Part shown: piece by piece, positions 1 to 6,862 of the stretch | Layout of the letters: each line of letters begins with the position of its first letter | How positions within the stretch are numbered: position 1 is the stretch's first letter | Source of the DNA: CAZFGK01 sp964518635 | Lineage (GTDB): Bacteria; Zixibacteria; MSB-5A5; GN15; FEB-12 | Direction: 5' to 3' | Assembly (NCBI GenBank): GCA_964518635.1 | Contig: CAZFGK010000001.1 | Location: forward strand, 121,284-185,283 | Length of the DNA: 64,000 nucleotides | Position numbers and translations under genes: made by a program | The notes under the pieces: generated by a model | What the model was told of the DNA's origin: nothing | Seen by the model: the letters and a program-made list of their open reading frames with translations, nothing else | The model's database searches: none

Positions 1-315
1 GCGGTTGGTGCGTATGCGCATTTCGAGCTGAGTTGGTGGACATTCGGCATTCTGTTTCTCGTGCCGGATATCTCAATGCTCGGTTATCTGCGCAATGCGA
101 GAATTGGCGCGATTGTCTATAACATTGGTCACAGCTATTTCATGCCAGTCGGAATGCTTGCGTTGTACTGGTTTGCAGGGAGCTTGAATATTCAGGCAGA
201 GTGGGCGTTGCCGGTGGGATTGATCTGGGGGGCGCATATTGCCTTTGATCGCGCGCTCGGATTCGGATTGAAATATCCGACCGGATTCAAGGATACCGAT
301 TTGGGGAAGTTGTAG
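1..315 (+). CDS. DUF4260 family small membrane protein (5' partial)
   Basis: The reading frame is open from the first base, so the start lies outside the window; about 104 residues are visible. The C-terminal part carries hydrophobic stretches and the run HIAFDRALGFGLKYPTGFKD, which I recognise as the hallmark end of DUF4260 proteins, small integral membrane proteins of unknown function. The two remaining hydrophobic segments (around VGMLALYWFAG and LPVGLIWGAHIAF) fit the family's usual four-helix layout of about 120 residues, so only a few N-terminal residues are missing. No function can be inferred from context, because the next gene downstream is on the other strand beyond a repeat cluster. 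Confidence 0.8.
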   Translation, partial: AVGAYAHFELSWWTFGILFLVPDISMLGYLRNARIGAIVYNIGHSYFMPVGMLALYWFAGSLNIQAEWALPVGLIWGAHIAFDRALGFGLKYPTGFKDTDLGKL

Positions 316-343
316 AGACAGTAGATCCGTTGATAAAACTCTG

Positions 344-432
344 GTAGGGCAGGTCCCGCTTCGGAACCTGCCATTTTTCCAAAATAGAAAATACGTAAAG
401 AGGCCGGTTCGGAAGCCGGACCGTCCCTACAA
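344..432. repeat. Dispersed palindrome family A, copy 1
   Basis: The element opens with GTAGGGCAGGTCCCGCTTCG and closes with CCGGACCGTCCCTACAAG. The ends are inverted relative to each other and each half is itself a small hairpin (GGTCCCGC..GGAACC and CCGGTTCGGAAGCCGG). A second copy with the same ends (GTAGGGCGGG / CCCGCCCTACAAG) lies at 1418-1497. This fills part of the 500-bp gap between the DUF4260 gene and the RRM gene. Confidence 0.7.
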
Positions 433-444
433 GAACGGATACCT

Positions 445-470
445 CCCTTCGACATGCTCAGGGTGACAAG
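445..470 (+). repeat. Dispersed motif family B, copy 1
   Basis: The core is CCCTTCGACATGCTCAGGG followed by TGACAAG. Close matches occur at 37470-37494 (same strand) and at 45344-45373 and 47719-47748 (reverse or near-palindromic forms, CACCCTGAGCCTGTCGAAGG). A degraded form is at 45526-45548. It occurs only between genes. Confidence 0.7.
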
Positions 471-481
471 AGGGGTAGTCC

Positions 482-508
482 GGCCCGCCGCGGCGGGTGC
501 CGCCCACA
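482..508. repeat. Short palindrome family G (GCCGC-rich), copy 1
   Basis: GGCCCGCCGCGGCGGGTGCC is a near-perfect palindrome followed by GCCCACACAC. Related elements with GGCAGGCGAGGGCGCCTGCC and GCCCAC are at 37518-37545, and a looser one (GGCAGAC..GTCTGCC) is at 47757-47785. Confidence 0.5.
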
Positions 509-544
509 CACAGATACCAGCCGTCCACTCAGAATGTCAATATC

Positions 545-678
545 TTCGGTGCCCCACTGCGCAGACGACGGAGTCGGCCAGCGGTGGGTTCCCGGTCTGA
601 GTTTTTCTGAATGAATATTGACCAGGAACCCACCCCTTGTTCACGCGTTGCGTGAACTACGGAGTGGGGCACCGAGAA
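545..678. repeat. Large palindromic element family C, copy 1 (134 bp)
   Basis: The outer arms are TTCGGTGCCCCACTGCGC and AGTGGGGCACCGAGAA. The inner arms are GGTGGGTTCC (583-592) and AGGAACCCACC (624-634). The whole element can fold into one long interrupted hairpin. A second copy at 45383-45514 has the same architecture and length (132 bp). It resembles a non-coding MITE- or REP-type element; no open frame of note lies inside. Confidence 0.75.
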
Positions 679-683
679 AAATA

Positions 684-713
684 CCCCGCACCCGAAGCGG
701 TTGCGGGCCACCA
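684..713. repeat. Dispersed motif family F, copy 1
   Basis: CCCCGCACCCGAAGCGGTTG then CGGGCCACCA; a related stretch (CCCCGCACCCGAAGAGGGAG, then CAGGCCACCA) is at 55710-55740. Both copies abut other dispersed palindromes. Confidence 0.55.
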
Positions 714-727
714 GGAATTCTCCCAAC

Positions 728-759
728 AAAAAAAACGAGGCATCTTGCGATACCTCGTT
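728..759 (-). terminator. Rho-independent terminator of the RRM gene
   Basis: Read on the minus strand, the stem AACGAGG / CCTCGTT (753-759 with 734-740) encloses a 12-nt loop and is followed by eight T residues (728-735). It lies about 65 bp past the RRM stop codon and points the right way to end that transcript. Confidence 0.85.
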
Positions 760-824
760 GATTCGTCGAAAATATTCTCAGCGGTCAATCAGCCGCGACC
801 ATATTTCTTCTGAAGAGCTACGGT

Positions 825-1148
825 CTAGTAACGGGACTTGCGGTAGTTTCCGCCGCCGCCACCACGATTGCCACCGCCGCCTGCACCGCCACGTCCACCA
901 CCCTCAGTCTTCGGGCGGGCTTCGTTGACGCTCAGCGTACGGCCATCAAGGTCGGCACCATTGAGCGCGCTGATCGCGGCACTGGCTTGATCCTTGTTCG
1001 GCATTTCCACAAATGCGAAACCACGGCGTGCGCCGGTTTCACGATCGGTGACGATGGTAACGGTGCTGACATCACCGTGGGCCGCGAATGCATCGCGGAG
1101 TTGATCTTCGGTCGTGTTAAACGACATGTTTCCGATGTAGATATTCAC
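825..1148 (-). CDS. RRM-domain RNA-binding protein with Gly/Arg-rich tail
   Basis: A 107-residue protein starting at a GTG codon (1146-1148) that begins MNIYIGNMSF. A single RNA recognition motif fills residues 1-80: RNP2 is IYIGNM and RNP1 is RRGFAFVEM, both complete with aromatic residues positioned for RNA stacking. The last 25 residues are Gly/Arg/Asn-rich. This is the layout of small bacterial and cyanobacterial glycine-rich RRM proteins, which bind single-stranded RNA and are often cold-induced; a role as an RNA chaperone is inference. A longer in-frame start at 1196 would add 16 residues without family support. The gene stands alone, with its own strong terminator downstream and about 400 bp of non-coding DNA upstream. 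Confidence 0.9.
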   Translation of the reverse strand: MNIYIGNMSFNTTEDQLRDAFAAHGDVSTVTIVTDRETGARRGFAFVEMPNKDQASAAISALNGADLDGRTLSVNEARPKTEGGGRGGAGGGGNRGGGGGNYRKSRY

Positions 1149-1417
1149 TCTACACTCACTTTCTGCAGGTGACCGCTTCAAACACGTCCACGGCAATATG
1201 CCTCAGACGGGCGGTCACACTCATGTGCGCACCATTGCGCTTCGGTTGTGAGATTGATTGTGGCGGCGATTGTCGATTGACACAACACAACGAAACAATA
1301 GATACTCAAACCATTGAACTTGAAAAACATACCACCCTTGGCCACGAGAGTAAAGCGGTATGTTTGGATTTGGTAAATCCCTGTAAGGGATGACGGAGTA
1401 TGGTGTTAGAGGAAACT

Positions 1418-1497
1418 CTTGTAGGGCGGGATCGCTTTGGTTCCCGCCTGTCTGGTTCAAGAGAGAGGCGGGTAGCAAGGCCAACCCGCCCTACAAG
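1418..1497. repeat. Dispersed palindrome family A, copy 2
   Basis: The outer arms CTTGTAGGGCGGG and CCCGCCCTACAAG are near-perfect inverted repeats of about 12 bp, with an inner GGTTCCCGCC / GGCGGG pair. It matches copy 1 at 344-432. Apart from this element, the 1149-1567 gap contains nothing I can identify. Confidence 0.75.
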
Positions 1498-1567
1498 ATC
1501 AATCGAATGAGATTCTCTTCCCCGTTCCTGCTTGCACCAGATAGAAAAACATATAGACATTTGAAAC

Positions 1568-1906
1568 ATGATCCGTCAATCTCGTCCCTATCTCAAACGT
1601 GAAGTCTTCATCTCTCGACTGGTGCGCACGATACTCGGTGTCGGTGGATTGGTAATTGTCTGGCTCATCCTCGGCATGTGTGGCTATCACTGGCTGGCGA
1701 ATTTGTCATGGATCGATTCACTGTTGAATGCGTCGATGATCATGAGCGGGATGGGAGAGATCGATCCGCTGACCAATTCATCGGCGAAGATCTTTGCCAG
1801 CGTCTATGCGATTCTGAGCGGCGTGATCTTTCTCGGCGGCATCGGGATTGTCGCCTCACCGATTGTGCATCGATTCTTACACCGGTTTCACTTAGAAGAA
1901 GAATAG
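1568..1906 (+). CDS. Small two-TM channel-like membrane protein
   Basis: A 112-residue protein with a basic N-terminus and two membrane helices (residues about 20-42 and 82-102). Between them is a re-entrant-looking segment, SLLNASMIMSGMGEIDP, where potassium channels carry their pore helix and filter. The arrangement resembles the ion-channel-2 (two-TM K+ channel) fold, but the canonical TVGYG/TxGFG filter is absent and MSGMGEIDP takes its place. I recall conserved proteins ending in RFLHRFHLE-type sequences like this one; they are usually left as hypothetical. Channel activity is therefore unproven. It ends 12 bp before the convergent aminotransferase gene. Confidence 0.75.
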   Translation: MIRQSRPYLKREVFISRLVRTILGVGGLVIVWLILGMCGYHWLANLSWIDSLLNASMIMSGMGEIDPLTNSSAKIFASVYAILSGVIFLGGIGIVASPIVHRFLHRFHLEEE

Positions 1907-1917
1907 CAGAGCACGTA

Positions 1918-3093
1918 TCAGAGCTGCTTGAGCTGCTCGACTGCTTGAGCGAGATCCTCATCCGGCACCGCGACGCAAAAACGAACCCACTGGTGCCCCT
2001 TTGCATCCGGGACAAAATCATTCGACGGTACTGCACCGACTTTTGTGCGTTCGATCATTTGATCTACAAACTCCAACGCATTCAACTCCGGCGCGAATGA
2101 ACTGAAATCGGCCATCACATAGTAGGCCCCCTGCGGACGCATGACTTTCAGGCCGAGTTTCTCGATTGCATCGCAGAAAAATTGACGTTTACGGGCATAC
2201 ATTTCGTTCATCTCAGAATAGAAACTATCCGGAAAATGATCAATCGCAGTGGCGACTCCCTGCTGAAGCGGCGCAGGAGCGCAGACGTAGATATTGTCCA
2301 CGACCGCCACCAGTCGCTCAATGATATGCCGAGGTGCAGCTAGAAATCCGATTCGCCAGCCAGTGATTGCAAATGTTTTCGAATAGCCGCCAATGGTAAT
2401 GGTATGATCTTTCAGCCCCGGCAGTGATGCGGCGGAGGTATGGGTGTGACCATCATAAGTCATGTATTCATAAATTTCGTCAGTCACCATGAGGGCGTTG
2501 TTTGCTTTGCAGGATTTTCCGATGCGAGTCAGTTCATCTTTGGAGAAGACTTTCCCGGTCGGATTGCCGGGAGTATTGACCAGCACGAATTTGACATTCG
2601 GAGTCATTGCCCGGTCGAATTCATCCCATGCAATCTCCCAGTTCGGAGCGTTTAGATTGACATAGTGAATTTCGACCCCGTAGCGACGGAGGGAATTGTC
2701 ATAGTAGGGATAGAACGGCGTAAAGCTGACCACCGCATCCCCCGGATTGAGCATTGTCGCGCAGATTCCCTCGAATGCACCGGTGGCACCATGCGTGATG
2801 ACAATTTCGGTCTCAGGATCGTAATGTACCTTGTTGAATCGATCGAGTTTGTGGGAGATCGCCGTGCGAAGAGAGAGCAGTCCGGCCGGGTTCGTGTAGC
2901 GATTGACGCCGGCATCAATGGCGGCATGTGCCGCAGCGACGACTTCTTTTGGAACAGGTAACAGGCAGACTCCCTGCCCCAGATTGATTCCGCCGATCTC
3001 CGCAATGCGAATAGAAACCTTGCGCAAGGACGGGGTCACCAGCGCACTGGCCTGAGAGGAAAAGAAATTCGGAGCGAGAGTCGGAGCGGTCAC
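1918..3093 (-). CDS. PLP-dependent aminotransferase (methionine salvage, KMTB to methionine)
   Basis: A class I/II aminotransferase of 391 residues. The PLP-binding lysine lies in GGYSKTFAITGWRIGF, preceded by VTDEIYEYM (the aspartate that pairs with the pyridine nitrogen), with NTPGNPTGK further upstream. The GTG at 3091-3093 is preferred because AAAGGA sits 8 bases before it; a TTG two codons upstream is too close to that site. It is the last gene of a mtnB-mtnD-mtnC run, so the most likely job is transaminating 2-keto-4-methylthiobutyrate to methionine, the final salvage step (MtnE or YbdL role). Enzymes of this family also act on aromatic or kynurenine-type substrates, so the exact specificity is inferred from context. 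Confidence 0.9.
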   Translation of the reverse strand: MTAPTLAPNFFSSQASALVTPSLRKVSIRIAEIGGINLGQGVCLLPVPKEVVAAAHAAIDAGVNRYTNPAGLLSLRTAISHKLDRFNKVHYDPETEIVITHGATGAFEGICATMLNPGDAVVSFTPFYPYYDNSLRRYGVEIHYVNLNAPNWEIAWDEFDRAMTPNVKFVLVNTPGNPTGKVFSKDELTRIGKSCKANNALMVTDEIYEYMTYDGHTHTSAASLPGLKDHTITIGGYSKTFAITGWRIGFLAAPRHIIERLVAVVDNIYVCAPAPLQQGVATAIDHFPDSFYSEMNEMYARKRQFFCDAIEKLGLKVMRPQGAYYVMADFSSFAPELNALEFVDQMIERTKVGAVPSNDFVPDAKGHQWVRFCVAVPDEDLAQAVEQLKQL

Positions 3094-3175
3094 CAGCAAT
3101 GTCCTTTCGTGTTCATGAACGGGGGGAAACTACGCGAGTTCAGCCCAGCAGGAAAGTGTTCATTCACTCGACGAT

Positions 3176-3874
3176 TCAACGAAATAGAATCTCATCAAAT
3201 GATAGAACTCGTGACCACTCACCGCTCTGCTCTTTGTTTCCGGGACGAACAGAGAGCAGCACTGCGAATCCGGCCTCCTGTGCGGCAGTAAGTTCTTCTG
3301 CGATGTCGGAAACGAAAAGCATCTGACGTGGCTCAAGTCCTATCAGTTTTGCGATTGTTGCGTAGCTGGATGCAGCTCGTTTTGGTCCGACGGCTGTATC
3401 GAAATAGCCGCTGATGAACGAAGTGAGATCGCCAAAGACCGAGTGATCGAAAATGAGTCGCTGCGCCGGAACGCTGCCGGATGAGTAGATGTAGATACCA
3501 AGTCTCGCCTCAAGCCATTTCTCAAATGCCTTTGGTACATCTGGATAGAGTTCACCTCGAAGCACACCATTCTCATAGCCAGATTTCCAGATTTTCCCCT
3601 GAATTGTTTTGAGTCCGCGTGACTTGCGATCAAGCTGCATGAGCCAGCGTACATACTCAAGTGGTGGATCGGACCAAAGCGGGAGATCGTTGGCTGTCTC
3701 TTGCTCATACTCTTTGCGAAGCTGCTTACGGTCGGATTCTTCGAGCGAAGTTCTCAAGAACTCCTCAAGATGCGCTGCTGCATGGGGGAAGAGTTTTTGA
3801 TAAACAAAATCGACCGGAGTGGTAGTTCCTTCGATATCGAGAAGGAGAGCTCTGATCTGTTTGAATGATGCCAC
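3176..3874 (-). CDS. mtnC: Acireductone synthase (enolase-phosphatase E1)
   Basis: A HAD-superfamily enzyme of 232 residues that enolises and dephosphorylates 2,3-diketo-5-methylthiopentyl-1-phosphate to acireductone. The N-terminal HAD motif is LLLDIEGTTTPVDFVYQKLF, the characteristic DIEGTTTP form of MtnC. A later VGPKRAASSY carries the motif-III lysine, and LFVSDIAEELTAAQEAG is motif IV. Full family length. It lies 26 bp downstream of mtnD and about 80 bp upstream of the aminotransferase, in one direction, so it is probably cotranscribed with both. Confidence 0.93.
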   Translation of the reverse strand: MASFKQIRALLLDIEGTTTPVDFVYQKLFPHAAAHLEEFLRTSLEESDRKQLRKEYEQETANDLPLWSDPPLEYVRWLMQLDRKSRGLKTIQGKIWKSGYENGVLRGELYPDVPKAFEKWLEARLGIYIYSSGSVPAQRLIFDHSVFGDLTSFISGYFDTAVGPKRAASSYATIAKLIGLEPRQMLFVSDIAEELTAAQEAGFAVLLSVRPGNKEQSGEWSRVLSFDEILFR

Positions 3875-3900
3875 GTGAAAAAAGTCAGAAACGACAGCCG

Positions 3901-4467
3901 CTAGAGCCGTTGCAGGGATGGTGGAATGTAGGTCAGCCCGAAGCAGACCGGCATATACCCTTTGTCGACACCGCTTTCAGAATAGTGTGGAGTCCAGCCA
4001 CCGGCATCCTGGAAGAGGCGAATAGCGCGAATCCGTTTGTCGCCGCACAGATCAAACCAGTGCAGAGTCCCGGCGGGAACACGAAGCAGATCCCCCTTGC
4101 CGACTTCGATAGCCACCACTGGAGCATCCTTCGGATGAATATGAAAAATCCCGTGCCCTTCGATGATAAAGCGGACTTCATCTTCGTCATGCCAGTGCTC
4201 TTTGTTAAAACGGTCGAGCATCGTCTGCAAATTCGGCGTGTCCGGTTTGACATCGATGACATCGGCGGTGACATAGCCACCGGAGGTTTTCAATTGCTCA
4301 ATCTCTTCGGCATAGGTATTCAGGATCTGTTCAGCAGGAACGGAATCAGAGAGGTCGTAGTTGGTGTCCCATCGTTCGCATCCGATATTGATCGTCGCCA
4401 GATATGCCTTGGCTTCGTCAAAGTCATTGATCTCACGTTGTTCATTCGGCACTCGTACAATTGGCAT
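3901..4467 (-). CDS. mtnD: Acireductone dioxygenase
   Basis: A cupin enzyme of 188 residues that oxidises acireductone to 2-keto-4-methylthiobutyrate and formate (Fe form), or to an off-pathway product with Ni. The metal site is visible as HWHDEDE (two His and the Glu) plus a later His in PAGTLHWF. The length and the motif FIIEGHGIFHIHP match the family. It starts 5 bp after the mtnB stop, so translation is likely coupled. Confidence 0.95.
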   Translation of the reverse strand: MPIVRVPNEQREINDFDEAKAYLATINIGCERWDTNYDLSDSVPAEQILNTYAEEIEQLKTSGGYVTADVIDVKPDTPNLQTMLDRFNKEHWHDEDEVRFIIEGHGIFHIHPKDAPVVAIEVGKGDLLRVPAGTLHWFDLCGDKRIRAIRLFQDAGGWTPHYSESGVDKGYMPVCFGLTYIPPSLQRL

Positions 4468-4472
4468 CTCAA

Positions 4473-5084
4473 CTACTCCTTTTCTCCGGAACGATACAAC
4501 ACTTCGAAGAGAAATTCCAGTCCTTCGAGGTGCCGCTGCGCCTCTGAGAGAGACTCCCCCCAGGTGTACAGTCCATGTCCGGCGAGAAGAAAACCGTGAA
4601 TCGGCGGCGATTGTTTCAGCCGTAGACGAACTTCTTCCGCCAGCGGGACCATCTCCTGATTGTTCGGAAAGATCGGAACGGACTCTCGATGGTGATGAGT
4701 GCCGACACCGGAGAGTGCCTTGAGCATCTCAAACCCCTCGATGACAATCTCGCCGCGTGATTCATGCTTTCGGGAGAGAATGGTATTGGGGACGGTATGA
4801 ACATGCAGCACCGCTCCGACGTTCGGGAGTTCGGTATAGAGGGTCGAATGGAGAAGAAATTCGGCGGAGGGTTCTCCTGAACCTGAAAGTAGATTGCCAT
4901 TGGCATCAAGTTCAATCAATTGTTCAGGTGCTACATTCCCTTTGTCGATTCCGGACGGGGTCATCAGCACTCTCAAAGGGGTAGCACTCAGTCTGCAACT
5001 GAAGTTTCCGGAGGTCCCCCGACACCAGCCGCGGGAGGCAAGGAGCGAGATGACGGAACAGAGTTCATTTGAGAGGTCAGCCAT
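4473..5084 (-). CDS. mtnB: Methylthioribulose-1-phosphate dehydratase
   Basis: A class II aldolase/adducin-fold zinc enzyme of 203 residues that dehydrates methylthioribulose-1-phosphate. GTSGNFSCR near the N-terminus binds the phosphate. Zinc ligands are visible in VLHVHTVPN and GHGLYTWG. I chose the ATG at 5082-5084 (MADLSNEL); an in-frame TTG at 5129 would add 15 residues that the family does not need. It is the first gene of the salvage run mtnB-mtnD-mtnC-aminotransferase, which covers all steps from methylthioribulose-1-phosphate to methionine. The upstream enzymes (MtnA, and MtnK or MtnP) are not in the window. Confidence 0.92.
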   Translation of the reverse strand: MADLSNELCSVISLLASRGWCRGTSGNFSCRLSATPLRVLMTPSGIDKGNVAPEQLIELDANGNLLSGSGEPSAEFLLHSTLYTELPNVGAVLHVHTVPNTILSRKHESRGEIVIEGFEMLKALSGVGTHHHRESVPIFPNNQEMVPLAEEVRLRLKQSPPIHGFLLAGHGLYTWGESLSEAQRHLEGLEFLFEVLYRSGEKE

Positions 5085-5179
5085 TATCGAATGATAGGGA
5101 TTCCCGAGGACTGAAAGCAACTTTTTCAACAGAACTCGATTACTTGCCTCCTACCCGATTCTTGGCGATCTTTTGAGTT

Positions 5180-6862
5180 GTGATCAGTGAGGTGGAATTG
5201 AACTCAAGACCAGCGAACGAACGAATGCTCATCGTCATGGCAGTGCTGGTGCCGTTTATGATATTCGCTTTCAACACCCTCCCCCTTGATAACTGGATCA
5301 TCGACGATGCCGGTATCTCCTTCGCGTATGCACGCAATCTAGCATCTGGACATGGACTGGTCTCGCAGCCGGGGATGCAACCGGTCGAAGGATATTCCAA
5401 TCCCTTATGGGTCTTTCTTCTCGTTCCATTTTTCTGGTTCAAGCTTTTCGATCCGGTTATTACCCCAAAACTCCTCGGTCTGGCTCTCGTCCTGACAGGA
5501 TTTTTTGGAATTGCCTCAGTTTTTCGAAAACTCGTTCGTAATCCTGCATTCCCTACTGCAATGGTTTTGATTCTACTGGCATTCAATGCCCCCATGCTGA
5601 TCTGGACATCTTCTGGTCTTGAGAATGCGCTCACCTTTGCGCTGGGGATGTGGCTGCTTGCCTGTTGCATGAACATCAGTCGAGGACATGTTTCAACTTT
5701 AGTGCACGTCTGGACGGGGCTGATTGTGGCAGGCGTGGCGTTGACTCGACCGGAGGGGATCGTCTATCTCCTTTTGTATATTGCCGCAACACTGCTTGGG
5801 AAGCAGCAGGAGGATCGATGGTCGTCAACGATCCGACAATTATCTGTCGGGCTGGGAGTCATTCTGCTTCTCGCTGGCGGACATCAGATTTTTCGTATGC
5901 TCTACTATGGCGACATCCTTCCGAATCCTGCCTATGTGAAAGGAACGCCGGGATTCAGCGAGCTTCTTGCCCTCCTGAGTTTTCATGAGAGCTATCTGCT
6001 CAAGTATCGTGATTTGTGTGCATCGGTTTTTGGAATCCGGTGGTGGCTGGTTCCTGACATTATCCTGCTCGGATCAGGAATAGTGCTAACTCTCCTTGTG
6101 ATTCAGAAGCGACTCGCTGTCGACCGACTGATTCCCCTGCTCATGACAGTACTTGCAGCCGGATTGTATCTGATACTCACACCCGACTGGATGCGTGAAT
6201 TTCGATTTGCGACACTCTATTATCCGACCGCGATTATCTCACTGGTGATTGTGTCAGATCTGATCATTGCAAACATTCGGTGGCAGAGCGTGCGCACTGT
6301 AGCTGCCGTACTTCTCACCGTCGCTGCACTGGCGACTACACGCCTTGAACATCTTCCGAGGATGGAGGCGTTTTCGGCTGCGCCGACCATATCAATGGCT
6401 CAGGTCAAATCGCGCTATGTTGACCGATTCAATCAGTACGCCGCCTATCTGCGTCTCGATTCAGTTTCACAGCTGCTTCCCGACCTCGGAGGGACGCTCT
6501 ATTATTCCGATTTCAAAACCTATGATCTGGCTGGTTTGTGCGATCGTTCAATCGCACTCCATCGTCGAGTTGATCAACTCCAGTTCTATAATTATATCTT
6601 TGATACAATCAAGCCGACCATCATTCACAGCTTTGCGTTCTTCTCTGCCGAATCACGATTCGACCAGGATCCTCGTTTTTTGCGCGACTATGTGCCGATA
6701 CGCGACTCATTGGAAGCGTATTACCGAGATTCGGTACGTGCTGGAACGTATCTGCGGAGGGATGCGATCGTGGGCATGGACTCACTGCTTGCTATCCTTC
6801 AGCGAGGAGAACAACCGTGGACACAACCGTCACCACTGGAATCTTCCCCTTCAGTCAAATAA
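5180..6862 (+). CDS. Polytopic ArnT/GT39-like glycosyltransferase family protein
   Basis: A 560-residue integral membrane protein with about ten predicted helices. Near residue 42 it carries DDAGISFAYARNLASGHGL and then VEGYSNPLW, the acidic first periplasmic loop typical of GT39/ArnT-like enzymes that use polyprenyl-phosphate sugars as donors. The C-terminal 150 residues are a soluble domain with a Ser/Pro-rich end. The acceptor is unknown. The start is uncertain: GTG at 5180 is used, but GTG 5192 or ATG 5225, immediately before the first helix, are alternatives. It converges with and overlaps the next gene by 12 bp. Confidence 0.8.
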   Translation: MISEVELNSRPANERMLIVMAVLVPFMIFAFNTLPLDNWIIDDAGISFAYARNLASGHGLVSQPGMQPVEGYSNPLWVFLLVPFFWFKLFDPVITPKLLGLALVLTGFFGIASVFRKLVRNPAFPTAMVLILLAFNAPMLIWTSSGLENALTFALGMWLLACCMNISRGHVSTLVHVWTGLIVAGVALTRPEGIVYLLLYIAATLLGKQQEDRWSSTIRQLSVGLGVILLLAGGHQIFRMLYYGDILPNPAYVKGTPGFSELLALLSFHESYLLKYRDLCASVFGIRWWLVPDIILLGSGIVLTLLVIQKRLAVDRLIPLLMTVLAAGLYLILTPDWMREFRFATLYYPTAIISLVIVSDLIIANIRWQSVRTVAAVLLTVAALATTRLEHLPRMEAFSAAPTISMAQVKSRYVDRFNQYAAYLRLDSVSQLLPDLGGTLYYSDFKTYDLAGLCDRSIALHRRVDQLQFYNYIFDTIKPTIIHSFAFFSAESRFDQDPRFLRDYVPIRDSLEAYYRDSVRAGTYLRRDAIVGMDSLLAILQRGEQPWTQPSPLESSPSVK

